Below are positions 35,436-44,947 of a DNA stretch of 64,000 nucleotides, one piece after another. The first letter of the stretch is position 1. Each line of letters begins with the position of its first letter. A program made the position numbers and the translations under genes. This DNA is from Myxococcales bacterium (GTDB lineage Bacteria; Myxococcota_A; Polyangia; JAAYKL01): NCBI GenBank assembly GCA_012522445.1, contig JAAYKL010000107.1, positions 39,270 through 103,269 of the forward strand. Reading direction: 5' to 3'. The notes under the pieces are model-generated. The model made no database searches. It had not been told where the DNA came from and saw nothing but the letters and a program-made list of their open reading frames with translations.

Positions 35436-36086
35436 TCAGCTCGGTTCGGCGGCGGGAGGCGCATCGCTGCTCGTCGGTTCGGCGGCGGCATTCTCCGCTT
35501 CGGGGGCATCCGATGTTTTGGCCGTGCGCGTTGCCGGTGCCGTGGGAACACGCCCCGGTATGGGGGCCAAAATCATCGTCATGGTGCGCCCTTCCATGCG
35601 GTAGGTTTGCTCGACCACGGCGATATCGCGGCAAGCTTCCACCACTTTGTCGAGCAATTTCGCCGCCATATCCGGGTGGGCCATTTCCCGCCCTTTAAAG
35701 CGGATGGTCAATTTGGCCTTGTTGCCCTCTTCGAGAAAACGGCGGACATGCTTGATCTTAAAATCGAAATCGTGCGTATCCGTCTTGGGGCGCATTTTCA
35801 CTTCTTTAATTTCAATAATGCGCTGTCGTTTCTTGGCCACCGCGGCCTGCTTTTTTTGTTCGTACTTAAACTTGCCAAAGTCCATGATGCGGCACACCGG
35901 TGGATCCGCCTTGGGATTGATCTCCACGAGGTCCAACCCGAACTCCTGGGCCAGTGCAATGGCCTGTCGAATGGGCTGAATGCCGAGCTGTTGTCCATCT
36001 GGATTGATTACACGAACTTCGGGGCGGCGAATCATTTCATTTAAGCGAATTTGATTCGGTCGCGATTGACGTGGGTTACTTCGAAT
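35436..36086 (-). CDS. infC: Translation initiation factor IF-3 with AUU start and C-terminal tail
   Basis: 216 residues. IF3 keeps the subunits apart and checks the start codon-anticodon match. I place the start at ATT, 36084-36086: an AAGGAGGT ribosome site stands six bases upstream, and the 17 codons before the first ATG encode QIRLNEMIRRPEVRVI, the family N-terminus (RINEEIRxxEVRLI in many species). Known infC genes use rare start codons so that IF3 represses itself. The two domains (LVEINPKADPPVCRIMDFG, IEIKEVKMRPKT, FKGREMAHPD) are complete. An Ala/Pro/Ser-rich tail of about 35 residues follows, as in Myxococcus IF3. Confidence 0.93.
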   Translation of the reverse strand: MRSNPRQSRPNQIRLNEMIRRPEVRVINPDGQQLGIQPIRQAIALAQEFGLDLVEINPKADPPVCRIMDFGKFKYEQKKQAAVAKKRQRIIEIKEVKMRPKTDTHDFDFKIKHVRRFLEEGNKAKLTIRFKGREMAHPDMAAKLLDKVVEACRDIAVVEQTYRMEGRTMTMILAPIPGRVPTAPATRTAKTSDAPEAENAAAEPTSSDAPPAAEPS

Positions 36087-36143
36087 GACGGGACCTCCTT
36101 ACCCTAAAAACTGCGTGTATTGAGCAGTTCGATTGCACGCAAA

Positions 36144-38042
36144 CTAAATTGACGGCGCCTGCGCAGCCGCTTTCATCCAGGCCAAAAATGCGTCCAGCGG
36201 TTGAAAACCAATATCGCCTTCTTCGCGTGTGCGCAACGATACGCCGCGTTGTTCGACCTCGCTATCGCCGATCACAGCGATAACCGGAACCCTCAGCAAA
36301 CGCGCCTCGCGAATTTTGGCACCGAGTTTTTCATTGTTGGCATTGAGTTGAACACGAATGCCCGCCGTTCTCAAGCGCTCTTCCACTTCGCGCGCAAATG
36401 CGTCGTGTCGATCGGACACCGTTACGAGCACCACCTGCTCCGGAGACAACCAAACGGGAAACGCGCCCGCATAGTGCTCGATCATGATGCCCATGAAGCG
36501 CTCGATGGAGCCCAGCAACGCCCGGTGCACCATCACCGGTCGGTGGCGGGATGAATCTTCGCCGATGTACGTTAAGTCGAACCGCTCCGGCAAATTGAAG
36601 TCGACTTGGATGGTCGAGCACTGCCAGGTGCGCCCGATAGCGTCCTTGATTTTGATGTCGATTTTCGGACCGTAGAACGCCCCACCCCCTTCGTCCAGCG
36701 TATAGGAAACGCCCTGAGATTCGAGGCCGTAGCGCAGCGCGTTTTCGGCTTTTTCCCATATTTCGGCGTCGCCAATGGACTTCTCGGCGGGTCGCGTGGC
36801 CAGCATAATTTCCAGGTCTGAGAAGCCAAAATTGCGCAGCATTTGCAAAGAAAACGAAAGCACCTTGGCAATTTCTTGGGGCAGTTGGGAGACGCGCATG
36901 AAGAGATGCGCATCGTCTTGCGTGAACCCGCGCACGCGCAGCAAGCCGTGCAGTTGTCCCGAGCGCTCAAAGCGATACACCGTGCCGAGTTCGGCCCAGC
37001 GGATGGGCAGATCGCGGTATGACTTCAGCGCGTTTTTGTAAATTGCGATGTGGAACGGGCAGTTCATCGGCTTGATGTAGTAGGGGTTGCCCTCGATCTC
37101 CATGGGCGCGTACATGTTCTCGGCGTAATTCTCGAGATGCCCAGATGTTTCCCACAGATGAGAGCGCCCGATGTGCGGCGTGATAATCAGTTCGTAGCCA
37201 TGCCGTTGGTGTGCACTGCGCCAATGGTCCTCAAGGATGGTGCGCACCAGGGCGCCGCGCGGATGCCACAGCACCAAGCCGCCGCCGATTTGTTCGTCGA
37301 TGCTAAACAGCGAGAGCTCCTTGCCCAGCTTGCGGTGGTCGCGCTTTTTGGCTTCTTCTAAGTCGGCCAAGTACTTGCGCAATTCTTTTTTGTTGGCAAA
37401 GGCCGTGCCGTAGATACGCGACAGCATTTTGTTGCGCTCGTCACCGCGCCAATAGGCCCCGGCGCTCGACAGAAGCTTGAACGACGGAATCAGGCCCGTG
37501 TGCGGCAGATGAGGCCCTGCACACAGATCGACCCAATCGCCATGAGAATAGAGCGAGACCTCGGCAGCGGGATCGATGGCTTCCAACAACTCCAGCTTGT
37601 ACTGCTCGTTGTTTTGCTCGAAAAGCTGGCGGGCTTCCGCGCGGGTAATGGTGCGCCGCACAAACGGTTTGCGCGCGGCGATGACCTTCTCCATCTCTTT
37701 TTCAATGTCCGCCAATTCCGTTTCGGTGAACCCGCCCTGGGGCCGGTCAAAGTCGTAATAAAAACCGTTGTCGATGGCGGGACCAATGGTGACTTGGGTG
37801 CCGGGGAAAAGGCGCTGCACCGCATCGGCCATAACGTGCGCTGCCGAGTGACGGATGACCATGAGGGCGTCCGCATCAGTAACAGCAATGGGTTCAATGG
37901 ATTCGTCTTGTGAAATCTGCGCGTGTAAATCGGTTAAAACGCCGCTCACCTTCGCCGCAACAGTGTTGTCTTTTAATTTTCCGGATTGGGCAAGCGCCGC
38001 TCCGACCGTGCCTTCCGCAAATCGGTTGTGTGGAGCATTCAT
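36144..38042 (-). CDS. thrS: Threonyl-tRNA synthetase
   Basis: 632 residues, full length. An N-terminal TGS-like domain, the editing domain with HSAAHVMADAV (zinc-binding HxxxH) and WVDLCAGPHLPHTG, the catalytic core with zinc Cys in MNCPFHIAIYK and class II motifs (TVYRFERSGQLHGLLRVRGF, ALLGSIERFMGIMIEHYAG), and the anticodon-binding C-terminus are all visible. It charges tRNA-Thr. It is the first gene of the thrS-infC-rpmI-rplT-pheS-pheT run; a tRNA-Val gene lies 63 bases upstream. Confidence 0.98.
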   Translation of the reverse strand: MNAPHNRFAEGTVGAALAQSGKLKDNTVAAKVSGVLTDLHAQISQDESIEPIAVTDADALMVIRHSAAHVMADAVQRLFPGTQVTIGPAIDNGFYYDFDRPQGGFTETELADIEKEMEKVIAARKPFVRRTITRAEARQLFEQNNEQYKLELLEAIDPAAEVSLYSHGDWVDLCAGPHLPHTGLIPSFKLLSSAGAYWRGDERNKMLSRIYGTAFANKKELRKYLADLEEAKKRDHRKLGKELSLFSIDEQIGGGLVLWHPRGALVRTILEDHWRSAHQRHGYELIITPHIGRSHLWETSGHLENYAENMYAPMEIEGNPYYIKPMNCPFHIAIYKNALKSYRDLPIRWAELGTVYRFERSGQLHGLLRVRGFTQDDAHLFMRVSQLPQEIAKVLSFSLQMLRNFGFSDLEIMLATRPAEKSIGDAEIWEKAENALRYGLESQGVSYTLDEGGGAFYGPKIDIKIKDAIGRTWQCSTIQVDFNLPERFDLTYIGEDSSRHRPVMVHRALLGSIERFMGIMIEHYAGAFPVWLSPEQVVLVTVSDRHDAFAREVEERLRTAGIRVQLNANNEKLGAKIREARLLRVPVIAVIGDSEVEQRGVSLRTREEGDIGFQPLDAFLAWMKAAAQAPSI

Positions 38043-38105
38043 GTGAGTCGATTCTTTGATCTTCTGGGTTAGGGCGTCCGCAAACTGCGAGGACGACGAT
38101 AATTG

Positions 38106-38177
<72 letters not shown>

Positions 38178-38214
38178 GCTGGAAACGCAGTTACCGCTTG
38201 TTAACGGTCGAAGT

Positions 38215-38243
38215 CTCATAGCAAAGGACAAAAAGCGCGTCAA
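38215..38243 (-). promoter_or_regulatory. Probable promoter of tRNA-Val (and perhaps the thrS operon)
   Basis: On the minus strand TTGACG (38243-38238) and TATGAG (38220-38215) are separated by 17 bases, about 38 bases before the mature tRNA 5-prime end. Confidence 0.55.
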
Positions 38244-38269
38244 GGCGAATCCAGCGACGTTTGCACGCT

Positions 38270-40150
38270 TTACGGATGATGGGAAACGCTGGTGTACAAG
38301 GTGTTGAGTAACCCGGCAAAGTTTTTCGCAATCACCTTTCGGCGCAGCTTCAAACTCGGCGTCATCTCGCCTTTATCGATGGAAAATTCGCGCGGTGCGA
38401 TGGCGAATTTTTTGATGGTCTCGTAGCGCTCTAGCGATGCATTGAGCGACGAAATTTGCGCCTCCACTGCGGCGATAATTTGCGGAGTGCGGTACAGATC
38501 TTTTTCAGCGACGTCGAGGCCCGCCTCTTTGGCCCAGCGCATAGCCGCCTCGTTGTCCAAGGTGATCAGCGCGGTCACGTAGTTTTTGTTGTTGCCGAAC
38601 AGCATCGCCTGGTTGATGAGCTTCAACCGGCACAGGGACGCCTCAATGGGTGCGGGCGCGATATTTTTGCCCCCGGAGGTCACGATCAAATCTTTTTTTC
38701 GATCGGTGATTTTCAAGCAGCCGTTCGCGTCGATTTCGCCGATATCACCCGTGTGTAACCAACCCGCGTCGTCGATGGCCTCGCGCGTATCCTCGGGCAA
38801 ATTGTGGTATCCCTTCATCACGCCCGGGCCGCGCAATAAAATTTCGCCATCATCGGCGATGAGGGTCTCAACACCGTTGAGCGCATATCCAACGGTGCCA
38901 AAATGGTAGCGATGAAAATGATTGTGATGGCTCAAGGAGGCGTTTTCGGTCATGCCGTAGCCTTCGAGGATGAGGAGATCGGCGGCGTGAAAGAAGGAGA
39001 GCAACGCGGGTGAGAGCGCGGCGCCGCCTGAAACCATGAAGCGGATGCGCCCCCCCAGGGTGGCTTTTAACTTCGAAAAAACGAGGCGCTCTGCCAGGAG
39101 GCCCTTGGCGCTGAGCGCCAATCCTGGAGAGGCATTTTGCTGCCGCTGCGCGCTGACCTGGTTGCCCACCTCGGATGCCCAGTTAAAAATGGCGCGCTGC
39201 AAAGGTGGCGAGGCGTCCACTTTGGCCATGAGGGTGTCGTAAATTTTTTCGAAGAGGCGCGGCACCGACACAAAGAAGTCGGGCCGTAGGGACTGCGCGT
39301 CGTCGACGGCTGTCAGCATGGAGCGCGCAAACGCCAGCGTAAACCCAATGCGCAATTGGGCATGGAGGACGAGCTGGGCATACACATGCGCCAGGGGCAA
39401 AAAGAGCAGTGAGACATCTGTGGGGCGAATGCCCACCGTCTTGGGCAAGTCGGTGGTGACGGAACACAGATTGGCATGGGAGAGCATGACGCCCTTGGGC
39501 TGCCCCGAGGTGCCCGATGTGTAAATGATTTTGGCGGTGTCCTCGGGAGCGATGTTCGCGATGCGCTGCTCTAGCGTTTCAAACAAATCACCCATTCGAT
39601 CGCGCCCTTTTCGCACGTAATCCTCAATGCTGATCAGCAGGGGACGCACGGACTCCGGAACGATTTCGGCCAGGCTGATTTCGGGAGGGGTGGGCTTGCC
39701 CAATGGGGCGGGCGGTGTTTGGCGATTTTGAAAATACACGATGCGCTTCACGGAGTCGGGAAACTTTCGCGTCCCCGACGCATCGGTCAGCGCCCGCATC
39801 TGCAAGGGACCTTCGATGAAGACGATGCGCGGCTTTGCATCTTGCAAGATGTGCTCGACGGTTTCGCCAGCCAAATTGTGATAGATGGTGCTGGTGACGC
39901 CGCCCGCCAGGAGTGTGGCCAAATCCGCTTCGACCCATTCACGACGCGAATATGAAAAGATGGCGGTTGTTTCCCCTTTTTCGAGGCCGTCGTCCAACAT
40001 CGCCGTGGCGATGGCGCGCGAGCGGTTGTTCCACTCTTTGTACGACGCAGCGACCCAGTGATCGCCTTGGCGCTCCATCAAGGCGGGTTTGTCGGGGGTG
40101 TTGCGCAAGCGCTGCGCAAATAAAAAGACCAGGGTTTCGTTGGCGGCCAT
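38270..40150 (-). CDS. Long-chain acyl-CoA synthetase (AMP-binding)
   Basis: 626 residues from the ATG at 40150, one base after the stop of the upstream gene. The AMP-binding P-loop YTSGTSGQPKGVMLSH, the FEKIYDTLMAKVD and EGYGMTENASLSHHN motifs, GWLHTGDIGEID and the C-terminal KKDLIVTSGGKNIAPAPIE mark a long-chain fatty-acid-type ligase, which forms acyl-CoA from a fatty acid, ATP and CoA. The size and the GYGMTE motif fit the FadD15/long-chain group. Being next to two outer-membrane barrel genes, it may activate fatty acids taken up from outside; this is inference. Confidence 0.88.
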   Translation of the reverse strand: MAANETLVFLFAQRLRNTPDKPALMERQGDHWVAASYKEWNNRSRAIATAMLDDGLEKGETTAIFSYSRREWVEADLATLLAGGVTSTIYHNLAGETVEHILQDAKPRIVFIEGPLQMRALTDASGTRKFPDSVKRIVYFQNRQTPPAPLGKPTPPEISLAEIVPESVRPLLISIEDYVRKGRDRMGDLFETLEQRIANIAPEDTAKIIYTSGTSGQPKGVMLSHANLCSVTTDLPKTVGIRPTDVSLLFLPLAHVYAQLVLHAQLRIGFTLAFARSMLTAVDDAQSLRPDFFVSVPRLFEKIYDTLMAKVDASPPLQRAIFNWASEVGNQVSAQRQQNASPGLALSAKGLLAERLVFSKLKATLGGRIRFMVSGGAALSPALLSFFHAADLLILEGYGMTENASLSHHNHFHRYHFGTVGYALNGVETLIADDGEILLRGPGVMKGYHNLPEDTREAIDDAGWLHTGDIGEIDANGCLKITDRKKDLIVTSGGKNIAPAPIEASLCRLKLINQAMLFGNNKNYVTALITLDNEAAMRWAKEAGLDVAEKDLYRTPQIIAAVEAQISSLNASLERYETIKKFAIAPREFSIDKGEMTPSLKLRRKVIAKNFAGLLNTLYTSVSHHP

Positions 40151-40151
40151 A

Positions 40152-41975
40152 TCAGCCACCAAAGCTAATACCGACAGCCAATTCGGCGTTGAGACCAAAG
40201 GAACCGGCCTGGCCAAACACCAAGTCGATGGGCACCTCGAAGACAAAGCCAAAGTTGCGGTTTAGGTAAATCGACAAAGCGGGACCGAGCTCGAGGTTAA
40301 TCATGCCCGGCGTTGAAAACTGAACGTCGCGTTTGCCATCCATGTCTACGTCCTTGGTTTTGGGTGCGTAGAAGAGATGTCCGTAGCCGAGGCCGCCAAA
40401 AAAGGAGACCTGTATTTTTTCTTCTAAGACGAACTTGTAACGCGCCCGCATGTTGATCAAGAACGCCTTGCCAAACCCCGGCGCCGCAAAATCTCGCGTA
40501 AACGCGTAGAGCCAGCCGCCCTCTTCCCAATTCAGGGCCCCATAGTGCTCGTCGTTTGTCGAAGCGCCGCATTGCAAGCCGTATTCATCGCGCAACTCGG
40601 ACCACGCATACGGACCCGTGTCCTTACAGGGATAGGGTTGTTTCATTTTGGTGGTCAGGGCGCGGAAATCGATCCGCATGCCCACTTCTAAGGCAAACCG
40701 CGGCTTGATGGGAAAGCCGAGTTGAAAGCGCAGCGGCACACCGCCCCAAGCACCCGCCGAGATTTTTTTGTACTCAGCGGAATAAACGCCTTGATCCCAG
40801 CCTTCAGCGGCGAGGAAGGGATCTTTGCTCGTGGCAAATCCGCCGCCCGTGCCACCGGTGATGTTGACGTAAAAGAACTGAGGTCCGCCGCCCTCGCCAT
40901 CGGAACCGCGCCGACCCTTGCCCTTGTCTTTGTCTTCGCCGCCCTCGCAAAAACCGCTATCGCCGCATTTTTGCCCCGTCGGACACTCCTCATCGGCAAA
41001 GCAGGGCATGCTCTCGGCCTTGGGGCGCTCCATGCATTTTTGATCCCAGGGAGGGCATTCGCCGCACTTTTGCGGTTCGGGCGTGCCCGGCAACCCCTGC
41101 ATCACCGCTGCTCCCTGGGTCATGCTAACGGTAAACGGGGCTTCGGCGGTGCCATTGCTGCAAACCAACACACCCGAGGCGTCGTAGCCTTCGATGAAGT
41201 AGGCGATGCGCGACGGATCGAAATTCGCGATTTGGCCGTCGGTGCACGTGATCATGCCCGTGGCCCAGCCGCTGCCCGCCTTGTTCATCTCCGTGTTGAA
41301 AAAAGTGGTGCTGCCGTCGAAGGCGTAGCGGATGCCCAACCGGGTGATGCGCGTGGCCAGTCCCTGGTCGATTTGTACCGCCAGCGGCAATTCGTGGGAT
41401 TTGCTTTGAACGCTCACCGGTGAGTGAGACCCGCAAGCCGGCATGGCGCCCCACGCGGCTCCCGTGGGTTGAGGCATGGGCTGGGGCATGGGCTGTACCG
41501 GTTGTTGCGGACCCGGCATGACGGTTGTTGGTGGCATGGCCGCAGGCACCGCGCCGCGCTGTTGACAGGCGGACGGGTTCACTTGCCCCTTGGCCAAGGT
41601 AAAGATCATTTCAATCTCGGGGGTGGAGTAAAGCGGATCGATTTGCGCGCTTGGATCCAGGCAGCGCCCGGTGACAAAGCTGTCTTGTCCGCGGGCATTA
41701 TCGCCAAGCCCACCTATCCACAAAATGCCGTAACTCATGTGCACGCGCGCCAAAGTACCGCTGTCCAATTGCGCTCCCATGGCCAGCGCCGCATCCAATT
41801 TGGCCTTGGCTGTGTCTACGTCGAGGTTGCCATAAGCCGTCATGGCCTCGCGTATTAGGTTGACAGCCACTGTCTTGGATTGCTGTTGCGCTTGGGCTGG
41901 CCATGCCATCAGGATAACGAGAAGGATGTTCACCAAAGGCAATGTGTATTTTTTGGCGATGGGCAATTCAGTCAC
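40152..41975 (-). CDS. Outer-membrane protein: TPR + beta domain + Cys-rich linker + C-terminal barrel
   Basis: 607 residues, GTG start with GGAG upstream. A signal peptide (ending PAQAQ) is followed by a TPR-like N-domain (EAMTAYGNLDVDTAKAKLDAAL, then CLDPSAQIDPLYSTPEI), a Pro/Met/Gln-rich linker, a beta domain (RLGIRYAFDGSTTFFNTEM), a Cys-rich knot (CGECPPWDQKCM and CPTGQKCGDSGFCEGGEDKDKGKG) and a C-terminal part with alternating strands that looks like an outer-membrane beta-barrel. It is a paralogue of the next gene upstream, and the acyl-CoA ligase starts directly after it. Function unknown; a barrel with a periplasmic or surface adaptor is the likely form. Confidence 0.65.
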   Translation of the reverse strand: MTELPIAKKYTLPLVNILLVILMAWPAQAQQQSKTVAVNLIREAMTAYGNLDVDTAKAKLDAALAMGAQLDSGTLARVHMSYGILWIGGLGDNARGQDSFVTGRCLDPSAQIDPLYSTPEIEMIFTLAKGQVNPSACQQRGAVPAAMPPTTVMPGPQQPVQPMPQPMPQPTGAAWGAMPACGSHSPVSVQSKSHELPLAVQIDQGLATRITRLGIRYAFDGSTTFFNTEMNKAGSGWATGMITCTDGQIANFDPSRIAYFIEGYDASGVLVCSNGTAEAPFTVSMTQGAAVMQGLPGTPEPQKCGECPPWDQKCMERPKAESMPCFADEECPTGQKCGDSGFCEGGEDKDKGKGRRGSDGEGGGPQFFYVNITGGTGGGFATSKDPFLAAEGWDQGVYSAEYKKISAGAWGGVPLRFQLGFPIKPRFALEVGMRIDFRALTTKMKQPYPCKDTGPYAWSELRDEYGLQCGASTNDEHYGALNWEEGGWLYAFTRDFAAPGFGKAFLINMRARYKFVLEEKIQVSFFGGLGYGHLFYAPKTKDVDMDGKRDVQFSTPGMINLELGPALSIYLNRNFGFVFEVPIDLVFGQAGSFGLNAELAVGISFGG

Positions 41976-42035
41976 GTTGGATTCTCCATATTTTGCAATG
42001 CAAAGAACGACGTTTTCACGGTGTGATTGCGATAA

Positions 42036-42041
42036 ATTATA
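42036..42041 (-). promoter_or_regulatory. -10 element before the GTG-started outer-membrane protein gene
   Basis: A perfect TATAAT on the minus strand lies 60 bases upstream of the GTG at 41975, in the 157-base gap between the two paralogous genes. No good -35 box lies at 17 bases, so it is a single-element call. Confidence 0.3.
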
Positions 42042-42132
42042 CTGTCACAAGATTGCACCGTTTTAAATTCCAATGTCAAGGCAATGAACGGCACCCAGGC
42101 GCGAACGCACCCCCGAAACAGCTTTGCCAACC

Positions 42133-43797
42133 CTAAAACCGGAGGGCAACGCCGCCTTGAAAATCCATGTTGAATGCAAACGTCGGAAACAGCACATCAA
42201 ACATGACGCCGAGGTTTAGCCCGAAGTTTTTCGTGAGCCAAAAATTGGCATCGACCCCCAGCTCGACGCCGAGGAATCCCGACTTGCGAAATCCGTTGCG
42301 CGTAACGGCATAGGATGAATCTTGTTCGTACCAATCCAAGGGTGAGCAGGTGTAGGTTAAGTCGGATTCGTTGATATCTTGCATCGCGCAATCATCGAAG
42401 GGAATGCGGTGCATGACGTTCATCCAGCCCAAACCAAACACGCCCAGGAGTTGTACGCCCTTGATCGCATTGGAACCGAGGATGCGATAAGAGGCGTTGG
42501 CAATGACTGACGGCGCCAAGGCAGAGTAGCCCGGTGCCAGGGGCAGATCGCCGCGGAAGGTCACGCCCACTTCCAGTTTTTCAACGGGGAGCGCCACCAT
42601 GACCCCGGCGCGAAAGTGCAGCTTGTTCAGCGCCATGCCCGCATCATTGCCAACTTTAAAACCAGAGTACATGTTGGGGAAATCGTTGGCATCGTAGGTG
42701 CCAGAGCTAACGACACCCAAGCCCGTGCCCGCGCTCAACATGATGCGCACTTTGTGTTCAAACTCTTCGTCGGAACCGCCACCGCCGCGCTTGCGACCGG
42801 CTTTGCCCGGTTCACAGGTGCCAGAGGCGCACACCATGTCGTCGCAACAATCGCTGTCGGCAGAGCAGAAGTCGCCGTAATCTTTGCAAGCCCCGCTCCC
42901 GCCCTTGTTGCAATCGGGATTCCAAGGGGGGCATGTGCGCTGGCACTGCGTGGGCGGCGAAGCATTGGGCAACACGGGAAAGGCGTCGGTTAACACCTGA
43001 ACAATGGAGACCTGAAAGGGCTGGGCTTCGGTGCCCGCAGTGGCGAGCAACTGCGTGGCGGAATCGAGGACGGCGATGTAGTAGTCGATGCCCGTGGGCT
43101 CGAAGGTCGTCAGGACGTCGCAGTCGATGGTGGCTGCCCAGCCCCCTTCGTATGGCTTCATGGGTAGCTGCTGAAAGATGCGCTCGCCCACTGTGCGGTA
43201 GTAAAGAATGACCGACTTTACGTCTTCGTCGGGATTGGTTTGCGCATACAGGGGAATGGGAAAGAGCTCTTTTTGTTGGGTGACCGGGGTGTGGCGAATC
43301 ACGTTGTTCATAACCGGTGCGGCCGGTTGCGTTTGTGTCGGCGTATCTGGCGTTGTCGGTGAAACGGGGGTCGGACGCGTGTCGGCGCACGCCTCAAGGG
43401 ACGTGGCCTGATTCTTCGCCAGGACGAGCAAGGCCTCCATCTCGGGCGTGGAGTTGAGCGGGTCCAACTTCACGGTGTTGTCGAGGCACATGGCCTTTCG
43501 GAAGTACTCTAGGGCCGCTCCGCTGTCGCCATTTCCGCCGTACTCCACCATGCCCAGGTTCAAATACGTGCGCGCCAATGGATTGCCCGTGAGATTGTTT
43601 TGCGCACAAAGGCCCTCTGCTTGTTTCAAGAGTTCCAGTGCCTCGGCGATGTCGAGATTTCCGTAGGCTGTCAACGCCTGTTGGTTGAGCTGCATCACCT
43701 GTACTGGCGGTGTTTGCGCGACAACCACGGTCGAAATCAACAAAGCGGTCAATCCAACAACAAACTGGAGTGCAATTTTTTTTGTAACGACATTCAT
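42133..43797 (-). CDS. Outer-membrane protein paralogue (TPR + beta domain + Cys-rich linker + barrel)
   Basis: 554 residues. Signal peptide ending VVVAQ, then a TPR-like domain (QQALTAYGNLDIAEALELLKQ, KAMCLDNTVKLDPLNSTPEM) that clearly matches the neighbour downstream, a Thr/Pro linker, a beta domain, a Cys-rich knot (CQRTCPPWNPDCN, CSADSDCCDDMVCASGTCEP) and a GGGGSDEE spacer before the barrel. The two genes share order of parts and sequence signatures, so they arose by duplication. The Cys-knot plus barrel would sit at the outer membrane. Confidence 0.65.
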   Translation of the reverse strand: MNVVTKKIALQFVVGLTALLISTVVVAQTPPVQVMQLNQQALTAYGNLDIAEALELLKQAEGLCAQNNLTGNPLARTYLNLGMVEYGGNGDSGAALEYFRKAMCLDNTVKLDPLNSTPEMEALLVLAKNQATSLEACADTRPTPVSPTTPDTPTQTQPAAPVMNNVIRHTPVTQQKELFPIPLYAQTNPDEDVKSVILYYRTVGERIFQQLPMKPYEGGWAATIDCDVLTTFEPTGIDYYIAVLDSATQLLATAGTEAQPFQVSIVQVLTDAFPVLPNASPPTQCQRTCPPWNPDCNKGGSGACKDYGDFCSADSDCCDDMVCASGTCEPGKAGRKRGGGGSDEEFEHKVRIMLSAGTGLGVVSSGTYDANDFPNMYSGFKVGNDAGMALNKLHFRAGVMVALPVEKLEVGVTFRGDLPLAPGYSALAPSVIANASYRILGSNAIKGVQLLGVFGLGWMNVMHRIPFDDCAMQDINESDLTYTCSPLDWYEQDSSYAVTRNGFRKSGFLGVELGVDANFWLTKNFGLNLGVMFDVLFPTFAFNMDFQGGVALRF

Positions 43798-43822
43798 TGG
43801 GTCTGCCCGTCCTTAAAGATGT

Positions 43823-44947
43823 TCAATGGGAAGTCTCGTCGGTTCTGACGAATTCTACACGTCGGTTCATGGCCCGTCCTTCGGCGGTGGCGTTGGTATC
43901 AATGGGTTGCTCTTTGCCGAATCCCACAGATGTCAAGCGGTGCCTTTCGATGCCACCCGTTTTTACCAGGTGATCCAGGACGGCTTTGGCGCGGTTGGCG
44001 CTCAGCTTTTTGTTGTAGTTCGCATTGCCGCGGCTATCGGTGTGCCCCTCGATGCTCAAGGTAATTTCGGGATTGTCTTTCAACACCTGTGCCACCACCG
44101 AGAGAATTTGGAACGATTCTCGTTTGATAGTCGCTTTATTATACGCAAAGAAAATTTGCTGCGTAATGCGGATGTGGCTCTTGGTTACTTCGACACCCTC
44201 GTACTTGGGCGCCGGGCAGCCTTCGTACTCAGCCACGCCCGCCACCATGGGACACAGATCTTCGGAGTCGGGAACGCCGTCGCCGTCGTTGTCTTCTTCG
44301 GGGCAGCCGTCTTCGTCCTCAAAGCCATCGGGGTCTTCGGGGGTGTTCGGGCATTTATCGAGCTGATCGGGGATGCCGTCAAAATCGTTGTCCCACTCGG
44401 GGCAACCATCGGAGTCCTCGAAGCCGTCGAAATCTTCAGCATCCAGAATGCACATGTCGATGGAGTCGGCGATGCCGTCGCCGTCCAGGTCTTGGTCTTC
44501 GGGGCAGCCATCGTGATCATCAATGCCATCGTAGTCTTCGGGATGATCCGGACAGGCGTCGACATCATCACAGATGCCATCGCCATCTCTATCGGAACAG
44601 GCTTGCGGTGGCGGGGGTTGCATGGGCACCACCTCGAGCACCACCCGCAGGCAATGTTCGGGATCGGTTTTTTGCTCCGCTACGTTTAAGTTTTCGACGG
44701 CAAGCGCGTAGTGATAGCGCGCCCGGCTCCCCATGCCTTGCATTAACTCGAGTTCTGCAAATTCGAGTTGTGCCTGGGAAACCGCCAGCTCGCGGGGTGC
44801 GCAATTGTAGGCGCCATCGGCCTGCACTTTGTCGAGGCGGGTGCGCACGGCATCAATGCCACCGCGTACGCGCGCGGTCTCCGCACACCCCATACCCATC
44901 AGTGCCGCCAGGGCGACGGCCCAAATAATGAAGCGATGCCCTCTCAT
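43823..44947 (-). CDS. OmpA-family lipoprotein with thrombospondin type-3 repeats
   Basis: 374 residues. Signal peptide with lipobox ending LMGMGC (Cys21), then a helical region and about five TSP3-type calcium-binding repeats (DRDGDGICDDVDACP, DLDGDGIADSIDMC, DNDFDGIPDQLDKCP, DNDGDGVPDSEDLCP). The C-terminal OmpA domain (LSIEGHTDSRGNANYNKKLSANRA) binds peptidoglycan. It would tether the outer membrane to the wall. It overlaps the stop of the upstream DUF4398 gene by four bases (ATGA). Confidence 0.9.
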   Translation of the reverse strand: MRGHRFIIWAVALAALMGMGCAETARVRGGIDAVRTRLDKVQADGAYNCAPRELAVSQAQLEFAELELMQGMGSRARYHYALAVENLNVAEQKTDPEHCLRVVLEVVPMQPPPPQACSDRDGDGICDDVDACPDHPEDYDGIDDHDGCPEDQDLDGDGIADSIDMCILDAEDFDGFEDSDGCPEWDNDFDGIPDQLDKCPNTPEDPDGFEDEDGCPEEDNDGDGVPDSEDLCPMVAGVAEYEGCPAPKYEGVEVTKSHIRITQQIFFAYNKATIKRESFQILSVVAQVLKDNPEITLSIEGHTDSRGNANYNKKLSANRAKAVLDHLVKTGGIERHRLTSVGFGKEQPIDTNATAEGRAMNRRVEFVRTDETSH

